A stretch of DNA of 64,000 nucleotides from Poecilobothrus nobilitatus (lineage: Eukaryota > Arthropoda > Insecta > Diptera > Dolichopodidae). Each line of letters begins with the position of its first letter. Position 1 is the first letter of the stretch. The notes under the pieces are model-generated. The model searched no databases. It was not told where the DNA came from and was given only the letters and a program-made list of their open reading frames with translations. The translations under genes were made by a program, and so were the position numbers. Below are positions 51,383 to 63,178 of this stretch, piece after piece. The stretch is from assembly GCA_947095535.1 (NCBI GenBank), contig OX352772.1, positions 106,247,672-106,311,671 on the forward strand, given 5' to 3'.

Positions 51383-51724
51383 GTTTTAGATTCGATTTTT
51401 GGAGGAGTTTTAACACTTTTTATATTTTTTCTATTTTTCTTTTATACAAAAACAAATTTAATTATGTATTTATATAATACAATTATACATTCAACAACTT
51501 AACTTTTTAATTTTTATTTAATTTAATTTAATTTAATTTAGTTTAATTTAAAATGTTTATTTAATAACGGAGCTTCAGCGTATCGTTTGAATTCCAGAAC
51601 AGAACTTAATTTAATTCGTTTATTTCCTGATATTTATATAATAAATTTTGCTTTTTGAAACAATATTTTGTGGGAACAATAAAAGTTCGATTAGTAGGAA
51701 TTTTGAATATGGGAAAATAATTAT
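51382..51724 (-). repeat. Shared LTR, first part (5' LTR of copy 1, 3' LTR of copy 2)
   Basis: It starts AGTTTTAGATT like 13848 and is closely similar to 13848-14200. The LTR is broken at about 51724 and continues at 56965-57200, where env of copy 2 begins. So one LTR serves as the boundary of both copies. Confidence 0.8.
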
Positions 51725-52590
51725 GTTTATATCCGTACGATAAGTATCGGGTATAATAAAATTACTCCTCCGTTTGTAACACCTCGAAATAAGCGAGCTA
51801 GATATACCTTCAAAGGTATGGATCGGATCAGAAAAAAATTCTAAGTCGATTGAGCCATGTCCGTCCGTCCGTCAGCACGCTAACTCAAAAACTAAGAAAG
51901 CTAGAATCTTGAAATTTAGACAAAATATTCTAGGAGCAATTTCTAGGTTCCCTATATTTTTTGGTTGGGTTCCGAACAAAACTTCGGGTGGCTCTCGAAC
52001 ACCATACTTTTAGATCCCCACATTTTTTTTGAAATAGAGCTGATAGATCTTATAAAAATATTAATTTTAGTTTTAATAACTTTTTTTGTAGCCCCACCCG
52101 TTACGGAGTTACAGCTCCCCAAAAGTTCAAAAAAGCTCTATATTTAAATTTTTATAACACAAGTTGTATGAGGTATATCTTCATTTTGAAAACGCCAAAC
52201 GATTACTGCTTTTATTAGCTTTAAAGGTACATATATATACAATAAATATATGGTTGTGGCATATGGTGTCTTAATTTACCGTTATGTGAAACTCAAATTT
52301 TGCAAAATCCTTTAACCCTTCTATCATAAACGGTTTAAGTTGGAAACTTGAAATTTTGACAGAAGTTAGATCTTTGAAAATAAGTATGAGTCATTTCAGA
52401 ATTTTTTTTGTATCACTCCCCGTTTAGGAGGTGTAAGGGGTCAAAAACTGAAAATTTCCTATTTTCAAATACCAACTTGAACACCTGTTAAAATTTTTTT
52501 GAAGTAATACACAAAAATTAAAGCTTCAACATTATACTCTTATTTCTGTTAACAAGTTTTTTTTAATAATATAGGGTTACTTTATAATTT
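51725..52590. mobile_element. Dispersed noncoding repeat with GTCCGTCCGTC
   Basis: The segment holds GCCATGTCCGTCCGTCCGTC followed by CTAACTCAAAAACTA and AGCTAGAATCTTGAAATTT, a layout common in short dispersed repeats of fly genomes. No coding capacity. It is distantly like the interior start of the env inserts. It ends at the poly-T of the Jockey element. Confidence 0.5.
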
Positions 52591-52756
52591 TTTTTTTTTT
52601 TTTACGTGGATTGGTGTGGAATCTTCGAAAGATACGGACCGCCCCGTGGCAGAAGTGTATGCCAGATTCTTACCGACTAAACCACACTTTCCCTTATTAA
52701 AACTAGTCAAACTGACTAACCATTAATTTTTTGCTATCTTGTTTTGAGTATAGGTT

Positions 52757-54865
52757 TTATGTACTTTTCCTAAGAAAATCTGTACTTCGCACTATATCTA
52801 AGGGTCTTTTTCTTTTAAGCCTTCCTATAATAATTTGATTATTTATTAGTTGAGCAGCTTCAAGATTTATATGCTCTTCTAAATGAGCTTTATGCTTTAT
52901 AGCATATCTACTTATTTCATCTATTACTTTGCGAATTTGTAAATCTCTGTGAATGTCACTATTACGTAAATACCAGGGAGCACTTACTATGTTACGTAGG
53001 ACTTTATTCTGAAAAGATTGTATTTTTTCAATATGCGTTTTCTTGACACAACCCCAAAGTTGAATGCCATATAACCATATAGGTTTAATTACTTGGTTGT
53101 AAATTAACACTTTATTATATATTGGTAGTTTAGACTTACGCCCTAGGAGCCAGTAATTTTCTCTATATTTATTTTCAAGTTCTAGTTTTTTCCTTTTAAC
53201 GTGTTCATTCCACCTTAGTGTCATTCCTAGGTATTTTGCAGAATTTTCGATTGATACAAATACACCGTTTAAATTTATTTTAGGTGGATTCTTTATATTT
53301 CTATAAGAAAAATTAACATGCACAGATTTAGATTCATTTAGTTTTATTTTCCATTTGATAGTCCCGTAACATATTTTTTCACTTGGTTTTTGTAATTTTT
53401 TTGTAGCTTCGTCAATATTCGATCCTACTGCCAATATTGCAGTATCGTTAGCAAATATTGCTACAGTTACATTTTCTACTTCTGGTAGATCACTTGTATA
53501 GAGCAAGTACAATATAGGACCTCGAATACTGCCTTAAGGCACACCTGCTTTTATATCTCTTAGTGTAGAGTACTCTTCATCTTGTTTAATTCTAAATAAT
53601 CTTTCAGACAAGTACGATTCGAGTATCTCTACATATTGTAACGGTATCAATCTTCTTAATTTAAATATTAAACCTTCGTGCCAAACTTTGTCAAACGCTT
53701 GTGCTACGTCTAGAAATATTGTGGAGCATATTTGTTTTTCTTCGAATGCTTTTTCTATAACATTTGTTATTCTATGAACTTGGTCAATTGTTGCATGCTT
53801 GGATCTAAAACCAAATTGATGGTTAGGAATTAAATTTTTATTTTCTATAATTGGCTTCAGCCTTTTTAACAACAGTTTTTCATAAAGTTTTGACATAATG
53901 GGTAGCAGATTTATTGGCCTATAAGATTTCGCCTCATTTAATGGCTTCGCTGGTTTTACTATCATAATAACTTCTGCCACTTTCCAAGCGCTCGGAACGT
54001 ACTTCAATTTTACTGCCGCATTTATGATTTTTCTCAAAAATCTTAGGGCTTTTTGTGGAAGCTCTTTTATAATCTGAGCTGTAATAAGATCAAAACCTGG
54101 GGCTTTTTCCAACTTTAGAGTTTTTATTATTTCACTAATTTCTTCTTGTGTAAATGGATTAATAGTGTTTTCTTCTATTATAACATCATCTAATAAACAA
54201 AGATCAGAATTTATATCGTTTGGTTTGAATATATTTTCTAAAAGATCTGCAAATAATTCGACTTTACCTTTATTATCCTTTTCCCAAGTTCCGTCTGGTT
54301 TCATGAGCGGCGGGGCGTACTTAATCGGCTTTTTTACACTCTTCGTTGCTTTCCACAACGAGTAATTTGATTCTTTTGTTGCCGATAAACCTTTTATATA
54401 ATTTTCATATGCTACTGATTTTAGAATCTTGATTTTCTTTTAAGAGATTGTGATAATCTGTTCAAAATCTTCTTATCATCAAAGTGACGAGATTGTTGCC
54501 ATCTACGTCTAGCCCTTCTTTTTCCTTTTATTAAATCAGTTATCTCTCTGGGATAAATATTTGTTGCTTACCTATATTCAATTATTTTTGTGTTATTCCA
54601 AGCAGCTTTTTGAATTATATTAATAAAGCCTTCAAGTTCCAGATCTAATTGTTCTTTTGATTGTAAATTTATTTCTAAATTAATGTTGTTTACGATTTCA
54701 TATTTAAAGCTTAACCAATCTGTTGTATTATTTGTCAGTGTGGGCTTCTGATATCAGACATATATCAATATTTCTAGACCTTAAGAAAATTTCTAGTTCA
54801 TGTTTTATATTTAGGACACCATTCGAATTCCAAGTTGCAATACGTATTTTATCTAGATACATTTT
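52757..54865 (-). pseudogene. Jockey-type ORF2 (endonuclease remnant and RT)
   Basis: The ORF begins near 54865 with R-I-A-T-W-N-S-N-G-V and L-I-S-E-A-H, the N-terminus of an APE endonuclease, then stops; most of the nuclease is missing. The RT is open at 53534-54358 (A-P-G-F-D-L-I, Y-R-P-I-N-L-L-P, F-G-F-R-S-K-H-A-T, F-L-D-V-A-Q-A-F-D) and 52757-53512. A TAA near 53531 falls inside the usual V-P-Q-G-S motif. The catalytic F-A-D-D box reads F-A-N-D, so the RT is dead. Confidence 0.82.
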
Positions 54866-56190
54866 TTAGAATTCTTTTAGGGGTTTCATGAGATACATTA
54901 ATGTATTTCTTTTCTATTTTAATTAATCTTATGGACATTTCATCAATTTTTAGCAATAAGTTTTGCATCATGTGCATCACATCCTTGTCATTACTTTTAG
55001 GTTTCATAACCTTAGATTGTTTCTCTGTAAGAATATTTTCTTCTGTTTTAGATTTTAAGGCTTGGGAGTATAAAACTCCATTCACAACTTTGTTAGATAT
55101 AAACGGTGTAGTTTTTTTCGGTGTTTTTATTATATTTGAATGTTTGGGTTTGCGCATATTCAATCTTCTTTTCTGTAATTCTTTTGCTACCAAACAACCA
55201 CGATAACTAGCAGGGTGTGCCTCGTTGCAGTTTACACATATGGCTTGGAAATTTTCTTTTTTACTACATTATATTGTCATATGATTTCCAGTACATTTTA
55301 CACATTTAGCCTGTTTTTGGCAGAATTTTTGTGTATGTCCAAAACTCTGGCATCTTTTCCATTGAGGAATGGACTTACTACTTCTGAGAGCCTCAATTTT
55401 CACTCTCATGCTGTAAATATTCTATTTTGTATATTTTATTTATTTCCTCCGATTGGTCAAAGATAGCATAAACAGTGGAAGCTTTGTTACAATCTTTATA
55501 TTTTTATCTTTAATTTTTTTAATTTTATTTGTCACATCTAGACATTTAAAACGTCTATTAAGAAGTTCTTTTTTAATATCTTCTGGCTCACATGATGGGT
55601 AAAGATTTCTTACCATACCTTTGATTGGTCTAGTCAGTTTGTTTTCATTCGTATGCCATTCCAACTTCGCTTTATTTATAGATTTTGTTAAAACTCTATA
55701 ATCATTTTCGTTGTCAACATTAATTTTTAGTTGATCATTATTCATCATGTTGACTTTAACATTTATATTTTCTTCTTTTATTATTTTTATAATATGAGAA
55801 TAATTTTTTATATTACTCAAAATTACCGGAGGAGGTTTATATTTTTTAGTGACCTTATTGTTTTCTTTAAATTTTTCCTCTTGAGGTTTACTTTGCGGTT
55901 CCAAAGATGTGTTAACATCTGGAGACTTATCCGCTTTTCGTTTGTTCGGATTTCTCTTTGTATTCAGAATCCAATCAGTTTCTCCGATTAGTTCTTCTTC
56001 ATCCGTTTCGTATGTCTCCACTTTAGTATAAGTGGATACATTTGGCACACTATTTTTTTCCTTTTTTAATATTAAATTTTCTGCCTTAAATTGAGAGATT
56101 TCTCTTTGTAAATCTTTACACAAGATTCCCAACTCAATTATTCTGGAGTTAACTTCAATATTACTGTCTTGCAGTAACGAACTTTGATTT
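54849..56190 (-). pseudogene. Jockey-type ORF1 (gag-like, zinc knuckles)
   Basis: The open frame 55440-56132 carries a charged N-terminus and an RNA-binding-like domain (V-R-N-L-Y-P-S-C-E-P-E-D-I-K-K-E-L). After a stop near 55440 come zinc knuckles in broken frame (C-Q-S-F-G-H-T-Q-K-F-C and C-V-N-C-N-E-A-H-P-A-S-Y-R-G-C), and then 54849-55193 gives a Lys-rich C-terminus. It overlaps the ORF2 start slightly, as in other Jockey elements. Confidence 0.8.
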
Positions 56191-56300
56191 TTATTATTAC
56201 CCTTATTACTTTATAATTGACGAAAGTGTTACTTGATCTTTTCAAATTTTCTAACAAATTTCTTTAACGAATTTTTTGCACTTTGTTTTACTCGATAATT

Positions 56301-56964
56301 TGAAATTGTTGAGGATATAATACGTAGTACAAAAAAATTTAAATAAATAAACAACATAACGGTTGCTTGAAGAATTTTTATTATTTATATGATATTGATA
56401 TACATACATACTTATATAATATCATGTTTATTTACATATCGTATATGTCACCGATGAATGAATGATAAGAGTATAGATGTATATTATATAGTGCCATATT
56501 TACATACATACGAGTATATGTATTTTATTGTACTTATAAGAAATTATTCTACTGAAATATTTTTAAAGAAATATTGCAATGTATGGCGATATACTTATAA
56601 CAATATAAATATACTATGTGCGCATTAATATAATATAATATTTAAAATTATATTTACTATTTTGCAATTTAATATACATTTACCGCTTAGTATTAAATGG
56701 TACTATAGAATATTTGAAAAAGTTTTGGATTGATAATCGTTATGTGGAAGGTTAGAATCTGATTTTGAAGAATGTATAAGCATATAGTTTGAATATATGT
56801 ATGTACAACCCATAGTTCTAGAAATTATAAAATTCACCCAAATTATTTTAAAATACTAAAATATTAAAAAAATAATATTGTAAGCAAAGTGACAGGCTGT
56901 GAACATACTAATGGTTCGTACGGATATCTAAGAGTTGACAAAGGCAACACTGTATTCTTTCTCG
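56301..56964. other. AT-rich noncoding DNA to LTR junction
   Basis: No gene. It has TACATACATA-type simple sequence. A TCGTACGGATAT at 56916-56927 is the exact inverse of 51729-51740 near the other side of the insertion. Confidence 0.5.
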
Positions 56965-57200
56965 TTTTATGATAATATTGCAAATGCTGAATTTGCAGGA
57001 ATGTGTAGATTTACTGAAGGTAAATCTATGGGATAAAAATTATTTACTTTTTTTAAGAATATAGGTTCCGTATTAACATAATGAGAATTTTGTCTATGGG
57101 AAAGTAATAATATGTATTTCTATATGTATATAATGTGCAAATGCTGAATTGACAAGAATGTTTTAGATTTATTGAAAATAAATCTATGGGAAAATAATTA
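56965..57200 (-). repeat. Shared LTR, second part
   Basis: It is nearly identical to 14420-14645 of the left LTR, with ATATTGCAAATGCTGAATTT and the AAATCTATGGGA repeats. It joins env of copy 2. Confidence 0.8.
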
Positions 57201-57203
57201 TAT

Positions 57204-57887
57204 TTAAAATAATGCTTTTTTATTGTTAGTGGTGTCATTACCGTTTATAACACTCCCACCGTTACTCTGAGGCTCCGACGAAGTATTTATTATGATTTTC
57301 TTATGCTTTTTGTATAAACATTTTATTATTAAAATTAGAATAATTATAAAAAACATAAGAAAAATATTGATAGAAATATTTATTACATGATTTTTATATT
57401 TTTTGTTTACAATTTCGTTAATATGTTTTCTATTATTTTCTATATTTTTTACATGAAATTCTTCAAATTTTATATGATTCAAAGTTTTATTTTTAATTAT
57501 TTTTGTAGTATAGAAAGGTAAAATTATTTTGTCATTAATTTTAGTATAAAAATTTTCATAAGTTTTTTCTTTTATTTTAATTTTACAATTTTCGTACCTT
57601 ATTAAATTGTTACCTGTTATAGTAATATTAAAATTATTACAATTGTGTTCTATATTTGTTTTTTCAATATTTTTGGTTATAATTATACCTTGAATTATTT
57701 CTTTAACTTTTTTATTTAAAAATTTTTGCAAATTACAATGTTCTTTTTCAAATTTAAATATACTATTGATACATTCATTTTCTATAATATTTAAGTTTTT
57801 CTTTAAATTATTTTCGACATTTGAATTGTAACAAATGTGTCGTCTATAAGAAAGTTATAATTCTCTAATAGAATAGTTTTATTATTA
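57204..57887 (-). pseudogene. Errantivirus env C-terminal (transmembrane) part, copy 2
   Basis: The 175-residue open stretch 57204-57731 is nearly identical to that of copy 1, with a membrane anchor (N-I-F-L-M-F-F-I-I-I-L-I-L-I-I) and a Ser/Asn/Gly-rich tail. It is separated from the rest of env by the insert at 57888. Confidence 0.75.
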
Positions 57888-58599
57888 TACCATACACTTA
57901 AAGTATAGGGTATATTAACTTTGGTATGGTGTTTGTAACCACCAAAAGGAAGCGAGTTGGATATGGACATGTATATATATTCTGAATCAGGATCACCTCC
58001 TGAGTCGATTTAGCGATGTCCGTCCGCCCGTTCGCACGATAACTCAAAAACAAGTGAAGCTATCTTGATGAAATTTACATAGTATGTTACTAATCACGAA
58101 AGGAAGGCTAAGTTTGAATGTGGACAAAATCGGTCCATGGGTTCGGGCACCTCCCATACAACTCCCAAAACCGAATACGCATATCTTCGAAATTAATAAA
58201 GATAGAAGATTCAAATTTGATACGAGGGTTCTGTTTCCTGAATCCCTGATTTGCCTAAAATTTGAGATGAATTGGAGTGGTTGTTTGGGTATCTCCCACA
58301 CAGCTCCCAAGACCGAACAAGCATATCTTCGAAATTAATAAATATAAAAATTTAATATAAGAGTGTTCTACCCTGTTCTGATGATGTCTTTAAAATTTGA
58401 GATGAATTGGGGTGGTAGTCCGCGTGCCTTCACACATTTCCCAAGACCTAACTAGCATATTTTCGAATTTAAAAAATATAGAAACCTGAAATTTTGTACA
58501 AAGGTTGTAAAAGCATTTATTTTTTTTGCTTATATTAAATTCCTAACTAAAATTACTTATGGATTTTTAATTTAATTTTAATTTTTTAGGTGTAGAGTG
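57888..58599. mobile_element. Short inverted-repeat element with 142-bp tandem array, in env copy 2
   Basis: It is at the same env position as 15337-16308, with degenerate ends (TACCATACACTTAA and AGGTGTAGAGTG) and about three 142-bp units. It is 260 bp shorter than the copy 1 insert. Confidence 0.6.
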
Positions 58600-59540
58600 T
58601 AAACAAGTCGGTTGCATCGACTTACTGTTACATTTACTTGTTTTTATTTGGTATTGGTTCAATGTGAATTTCAGAAAGCGGTCTTGCACTATATTCTGGA
58701 ATTAGTAATATAATAACAATTTGTTCTAAATAAAATTTTAGAGTAATTTTAATATCTTGAATGCTTTCAAAATCAGAAAGCATATTTAATTCTTTTTCTG
58801 TCAAAATGTTTTTTGATAGTATGCCTAATTTACTTGTAAGTATTACTTGTTCCATATCGTCAACCTGAGTTTTGAGTAGGTCTATATCATAATTAATTTG
58901 ATACATATATTGTATATATTTTATTTCGTCTTCTATTTCCGAAATTTCATTATTGGTTTGCATATTAAAAGAATTTAGGTATTCCGAAATTGTATTTTGT
59001 TGAATTTTAATTTGCTTTGTGATATTTTTGATTTGGTCAGAAATTTGATTGTTAATTAATATTTTTTTATTATTCTCGTTAATAAGGGATACGGAGTTCT
59101 TAGATAATGCTTCAATTTGTTCGTTAATATCTTGTTCATTATTATAATAGTCCATTGTACCGATAAGGTATTTTAGTCCAGTTCTTAATCCGTTAAATAA
59201 ACTTCTTGTATGTCTTTTGTGTGGTTTAAGATTATCTATCTTTTTATCTAGTAGATCGAAATTATGTTTAATTGTATTGTACATAGGGTTAATAAAATTT
59301 GTAACCCTATTAGTTGTATTAGTTTAATATTTTTGTGTATTAGTACTCTACTGTTTTCGTATTCCGTTATGTTTATGAGATGTATTACCTTTGTAAAAAC
59401 TCTGATAATTGTTCTATTACCTAGATTTATTGTAATAAAACCATTGTTGTTATCAATGTTTTGTACTTCTAATTTTGTGATAATAATAAAGGTATGAATA
59501 TTGTAATTAAGAGGGCAATTTTGAACATTGTGATCTGAAA
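58600..59540 (-). pseudogene. Errantivirus env N-terminal part, copy 2
   Basis: An open stretch of 216 residues (58634-59284) has K-R-H-T-R followed by a hydrophobic G-L-x-x-G-L segment and long coiled regions. This is the layout of a furin-type cleavage site and fusion subunit in errantivirus Env. Upstream, the signal peptide near 59525-59480 is followed by a TAG, as in copy 1. The gene is not functional. Confidence 0.75.
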
Positions 59541-60360
59541 AGAAGTATGTATTTTTTTTATTAATTTATAGTTTGATTTTGATTTCGTTTTTTCTTTTAT
59601 TGTTTTTGCGATTGTTTTTCCGATGCGTTATTATTATCTTGAAATATCTTTATTATATCTCCAGTATCTTTATTAGTTTTATGGTTTCCATCTAATATTT
59701 CTATTTCCAGTTTTCTAAATTTCGAGTGGTTTTTTATAATAATGTTTGATCTAGGCTATAAAAAACGTCAATATGAACTATTTGGATGGGACCTAAAGTG
59801 TTTCTGTTATTTTGAACTTTGTTTTTATGGGTTTTCTTTCATATTTTTCGAGATTACAAATCTCGCAGATGTTTATAAATTGCGCTACTCTATCGCATAA
59901 CTTTGGGTGGTAGTATAGTAATTTCAGTTCATTGCATACTTCTGAAATTCCGCTGTGATTATTTTTCAAATGCTCTTTTTCTATAATTTTGGCAAGTTGC
60001 ACTTCGTCTACTGTATCTCTTAATAATTTGTTACATTTAATTAACTTTAATTGGGCACTAGATGAAAAATGTTCGAAAAATATTTTTTGTAAGGTTTCTA
60101 AAATATCAGAGTCTTCAATATAAATTGCATTGATAGTTTTGGGATTGAAATGATTTTTCATGACAGTAATGACGGTATGAAATTTTTAGTGTGAATTACT
60201 TTTCTACATTTATTAAATATTTTTAAGTTCCTAATTCTAAGAGAAGCTGAATTTGTTTTCCAAATAGTAATTTGAGTTTTAAATACATTTAAAGGAGATT
60301 TACTAATTGGTATATTATTATTTTCAATAATTTCATTTGTCTCGTTATTTCCGAGCATTT
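59541..60360 (-). pseudogene. Errantivirus integrase, catalytic core deleted, copy 2
   Basis: Open parts 60158-60358 and 59793-60161 cover the RNase H-integrase linker and the zinc finger (H-x-N-N-H-S-G-I, C-E-I-C-N-L). After I-T-E-T-L the frame ends at the same place as in copy 1. The linker near 60300-60345 contains the empty Polinton A site. Confidence 0.75.
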
Positions 60361-61480
60361 GCTGTTCATTAAGGTTTACTTCTATACGTGATAAATTATC
60401 GGCGTTACCGTTTTGAACACCTTTTTTGTATTTGATTTCGTAATCAAATTCGAAAAGCTTGAGACGTCAACGAACGTGTTTTGAGTTAGGTTATTTTATG
60501 GAGAAGAGCCATTGGAGTGGCTTATGGCCTGTCTCAATTACGAATTTTCTTCCGAAAATGTAAGGGCAAAAGTACTTTGTGGCCCATAGGATTGCCAATA
60601 ATTACTTTTACGTTTTTCCTTAAGTATTTTGTCATTGGTTTAGCGACTTTGGAATAGTCCTTAATGAATTTCCTGTAATATCCTGATAGTCTGAGAAATT
60701 GTTTAATTTGTTTTGGAGTTTTGGGAATAGGGAAATTTTTGACGCATTCAGTTTTTTTAGGATTTGGTCTTATTCCTTCTAAAGTCGCAATGTGACCAAG
60801 AAACTCAGTTTCTGTTTTCATAAACTCCAATTTATCTAATTGAATCATTAATTTAGCTTCTTCGAGCCTTTTAAAAATTTTTTTCAGCGAATCTATGTCT
60901 TCTTCAATAGATGCTGAGAAGATGATGATGTCATCTAAATACACCAAACAAATTTTATTTATATAGTCCTTTAAAACATGGTTCATTTACCGTTGGAAAG
61001 TAGCTGGTGTTGTTTTAAGTCCAAACGGCATTCGAATAAAATCGTAATGTCTATTTTCGACAGTGAACGAGGTTTTCTGAATGTCGCGTTCATCAATTTC
61101 TATTTGGTAGACCACCGTGGTAAAATATTGGCATCTTCCCAATTTACTTAGAATGTCATCTATATTTGGTGTAGGCTGCCTATTGTACAAAGTAATTTCG
61201 TTTACTTTCCTATAGTCAATAACGAGTTTCAATTTCTGTGTCCCACTGGCGTCCTCCTTCTTTGGGACGATTCAGGCAGGAGCCGAATATGGGGAGTTGC
61301 TAGGCCTAATAATGCCCTTGTCCAAAATCTCGTTAATTTGGCTTTGTACTTCCTCTTTGTGAATTTGAGGGTATCTTTAAGAATTAGTGAATATTGGAAC
61401 GTCATTAATAGTACGAATACGATGTTTGATAGCGTTTGTGAAAGATAAATCTAAATAAATAAAGATAAATAAAGTTTTCG
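60361..61480 (-). pseudogene. Errantivirus RT and RNase H remnant, copy 2
   Basis: The frame 60534-60986 keeps the catalytic Y-L-D-D, unlike copy 1. In 60987-61232 a short deletion removes motif A and the following residues. RNase H has lost about 270 bp near 60600. A TGA before V-P-K-K-E-D-A-S-G at 61272-61274 is shared with copy 1. Confidence 0.8.
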
Positions 61481-62215
61481 TTATAGAATAAATGCGAGTA
61501 TTGTAATTTCGCTTAAGACATTAAATTTGTTATCAGTTTCAGAAATTATATTAAAGTTATTATGGTTTACAATCTCAGTTTCTAATGGTGAAAAAGTTAT
61601 AGATTTATTATCGCTATTAAGAATGTTGGCTTTTACAACGGCTTTATAGTTCTGTACTTCATATATTCCTTCTTAAATTGTGATTTCGCCATCTGAGGAA
61701 TTCCTTTCCTGCAGATAAGCGAGACCATCTCTTTGAAGTACTGGTACAGTTAAACCATATTCACCTTTCTGAGTAATATTATATTTTGTTTCTTTATTTT
61801 TATTTTTAAAATGTATTTGGATTTCATTATAAAGTGTGGTTAAAAGTTGTTGACCTAAGTTGATTTTAGTTTTTAATAGCATTAATATATTATTGCATAA
61901 TTGTCATGAAAAGGAAAGACATACATTTCAACCTTCTTTGTTGAGTCTCCCAATTCTTTAAAAAGAGGTATAACTGCTTTATGAGTAATTTTTACATCTT
62001 GATTTATAGTTTCAATATTTATGGGGGTTTGAAGTTCTGTTAAATGCATTGGATGACAAAGGTTAGGATTTATAATAGAGGGTGTTGCTCGGGTATCTAT
62101 TATAAATTTAAGTGGTCTAATATTTCCACTAACTAAGATATATGGTAATTGAAATTCGAGGCAGTTAAAAGAAAATTTGCTGGTAATTCTGTTTTGTTAA
62201 CACTTTTCTGTGTTT
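61481..62215 (-). pseudogene. Errantivirus pol N-terminus with protease region, copy 2
   Basis: Counterpart of 46561-47330, with the same linker and protease fragments and additional small deletions. An open 69-residue piece is at 61673-61882. Confidence 0.6.
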
Positions 62216-63178
62216 CTCCAATGTTTATTTCCATTGGTTCAGATTCAGAAATTTGATTATTTCTGTTATAATTGTTTGTAAAATTACTATTATTTACAAA
62301 TGGGTTGATCATATGTGGGTAGTTGTTACTATTATTGGGATTATAATAGTTTGAATTTCGATTTTGAGAGGAATTCCATTGGTGGTTCCTATTGTTATTA
62401 ATACTGTTATTTTGATTGTTCCTATAGTTGTTATTATTATTTTGGTTATTCTTATTTAAATTGTTATTATTTTGGTTGTTCCTATTAAAATTGTTATTAT
62501 TTGGGTTGTTCCTATTAAAATTGTTATTATTTGGGTTGTTCCTATTAAAATTGGTGTTATTTTAGTTTTCCTAATGAAGTTGTTATTATGAAGCTTTGTA
62601 TTATTAAAGTTTCTAGAATTATTGATAGTAGTGTTATTATTGGTGCGATTGTAATTGTAATTGGTTTTGGTGATTGGGTCACCAGAAAAGTTTTTATTTT
62701 TATTAATAGAATTAAATGTCTTTTGACCACTAAAATTATTAAGGTTAATATGTGCGTAGCATGCTTCGTGTAAAATGTCAATAGCGGAATCAAGTGCTTT
62801 AGGGTCACGACAATATAAAATTGAACGCATTGGTTAAGGCAGTTTGTTCTTAAAAATAGTTAGAGCAGAGTTTTTGTTATTACTAACTGTTTGTTGAGCA
62901 ACTGTTGAGTTGGCTCCTAATTCTAAGCTACCTTTTATATTTAATCTTCTTAATGTATTTTTAATTTCGTTGTAGAAATCAACGGAATTTTTCTTAAATG
63001 TGGTAGCTCTCAGTTGGTCAAAAACTTCTTCAAGACTACACCGATCCCTAAAATTGTTTACAAGGACGTCTTTTATTTCAGTCCATTTCTTAAGGTGGTT
63101 GTTTATTTCCATTACCTCCCACGCTTTTCCCTTACGTTTTTATTTAATCAAGTCTGCAAATATACTTTGACTTATGTC
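62216..63178 (-). pseudogene. Errantivirus gag, copy 2, 5'-truncated
   Basis: The 92-residue stretch 62834-63112 has the same protein sequence as copy 1, including the following TAA. The Asn-rich tail is at 62456-62830. The 5' part beyond 63178 is replaced by a non-LTR insertion. Confidence 0.75.
62430..62580. repeat. 30-bp minisatellite in gag, copy 2
   Basis: Repeats of TTATTATTTGGGTTGTTCCT-type units, as in copy 1, with a different number of TTTGGG variants. Confidence 0.75.

Larger units (their letters stand above)
13848..51724 (-). mobile_element. Errantivirus-type Gypsy copy 1, split by a Polinton
   Basis: In minus-strand order the element has an LTR (51382 upward), primer site, leader, gag, protease, RT, RNase H, integrase, env and a second LTR (13848-14645). 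A CR1-like insertion splits the leader (48721-50760) and a 27-kb nested Polinton pair (18047-45190) splits pol. The env-like gene with signal peptide, R-H-T-R site and membrane anchor, plus the tRNA-Ser-type primer site, place it with insect errantiviruses. All main genes are broken. Confidence 0.85.
52591..56300 (-). mobile_element. Jockey-like non-LTR retrotransposon, endonuclease deleted
   Basis: A poly-T run at about 52591 starts the minus-strand element. It has ORF2 (52757 to about 54865) and ORF1 (54849 to about 56190) in Jockey order, with a 3' UTR. The endonuclease has a large internal deletion and both ORFs have breaks. The 5' end is indistinct, near 56200-56300. Confidence 0.8.
56965..63178 (-). 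mobile_element. Errantivirus-type Gypsy copy 2 (without Polinton)
   Basis: Same order and same shared lesions as copy 1, but pol is not split by a Polinton. The region about 60300-60345 is the empty counterpart of the Polinton A site. It has its own deletions (RNase H about 270 bp, RT motif A). The 5' end at 63178 stops inside gag at the poly-T of another non-LTR insertion; its 5' LTR is not in the window. The left LTR extends back to 51382 across an insertion. Confidence 0.85.
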
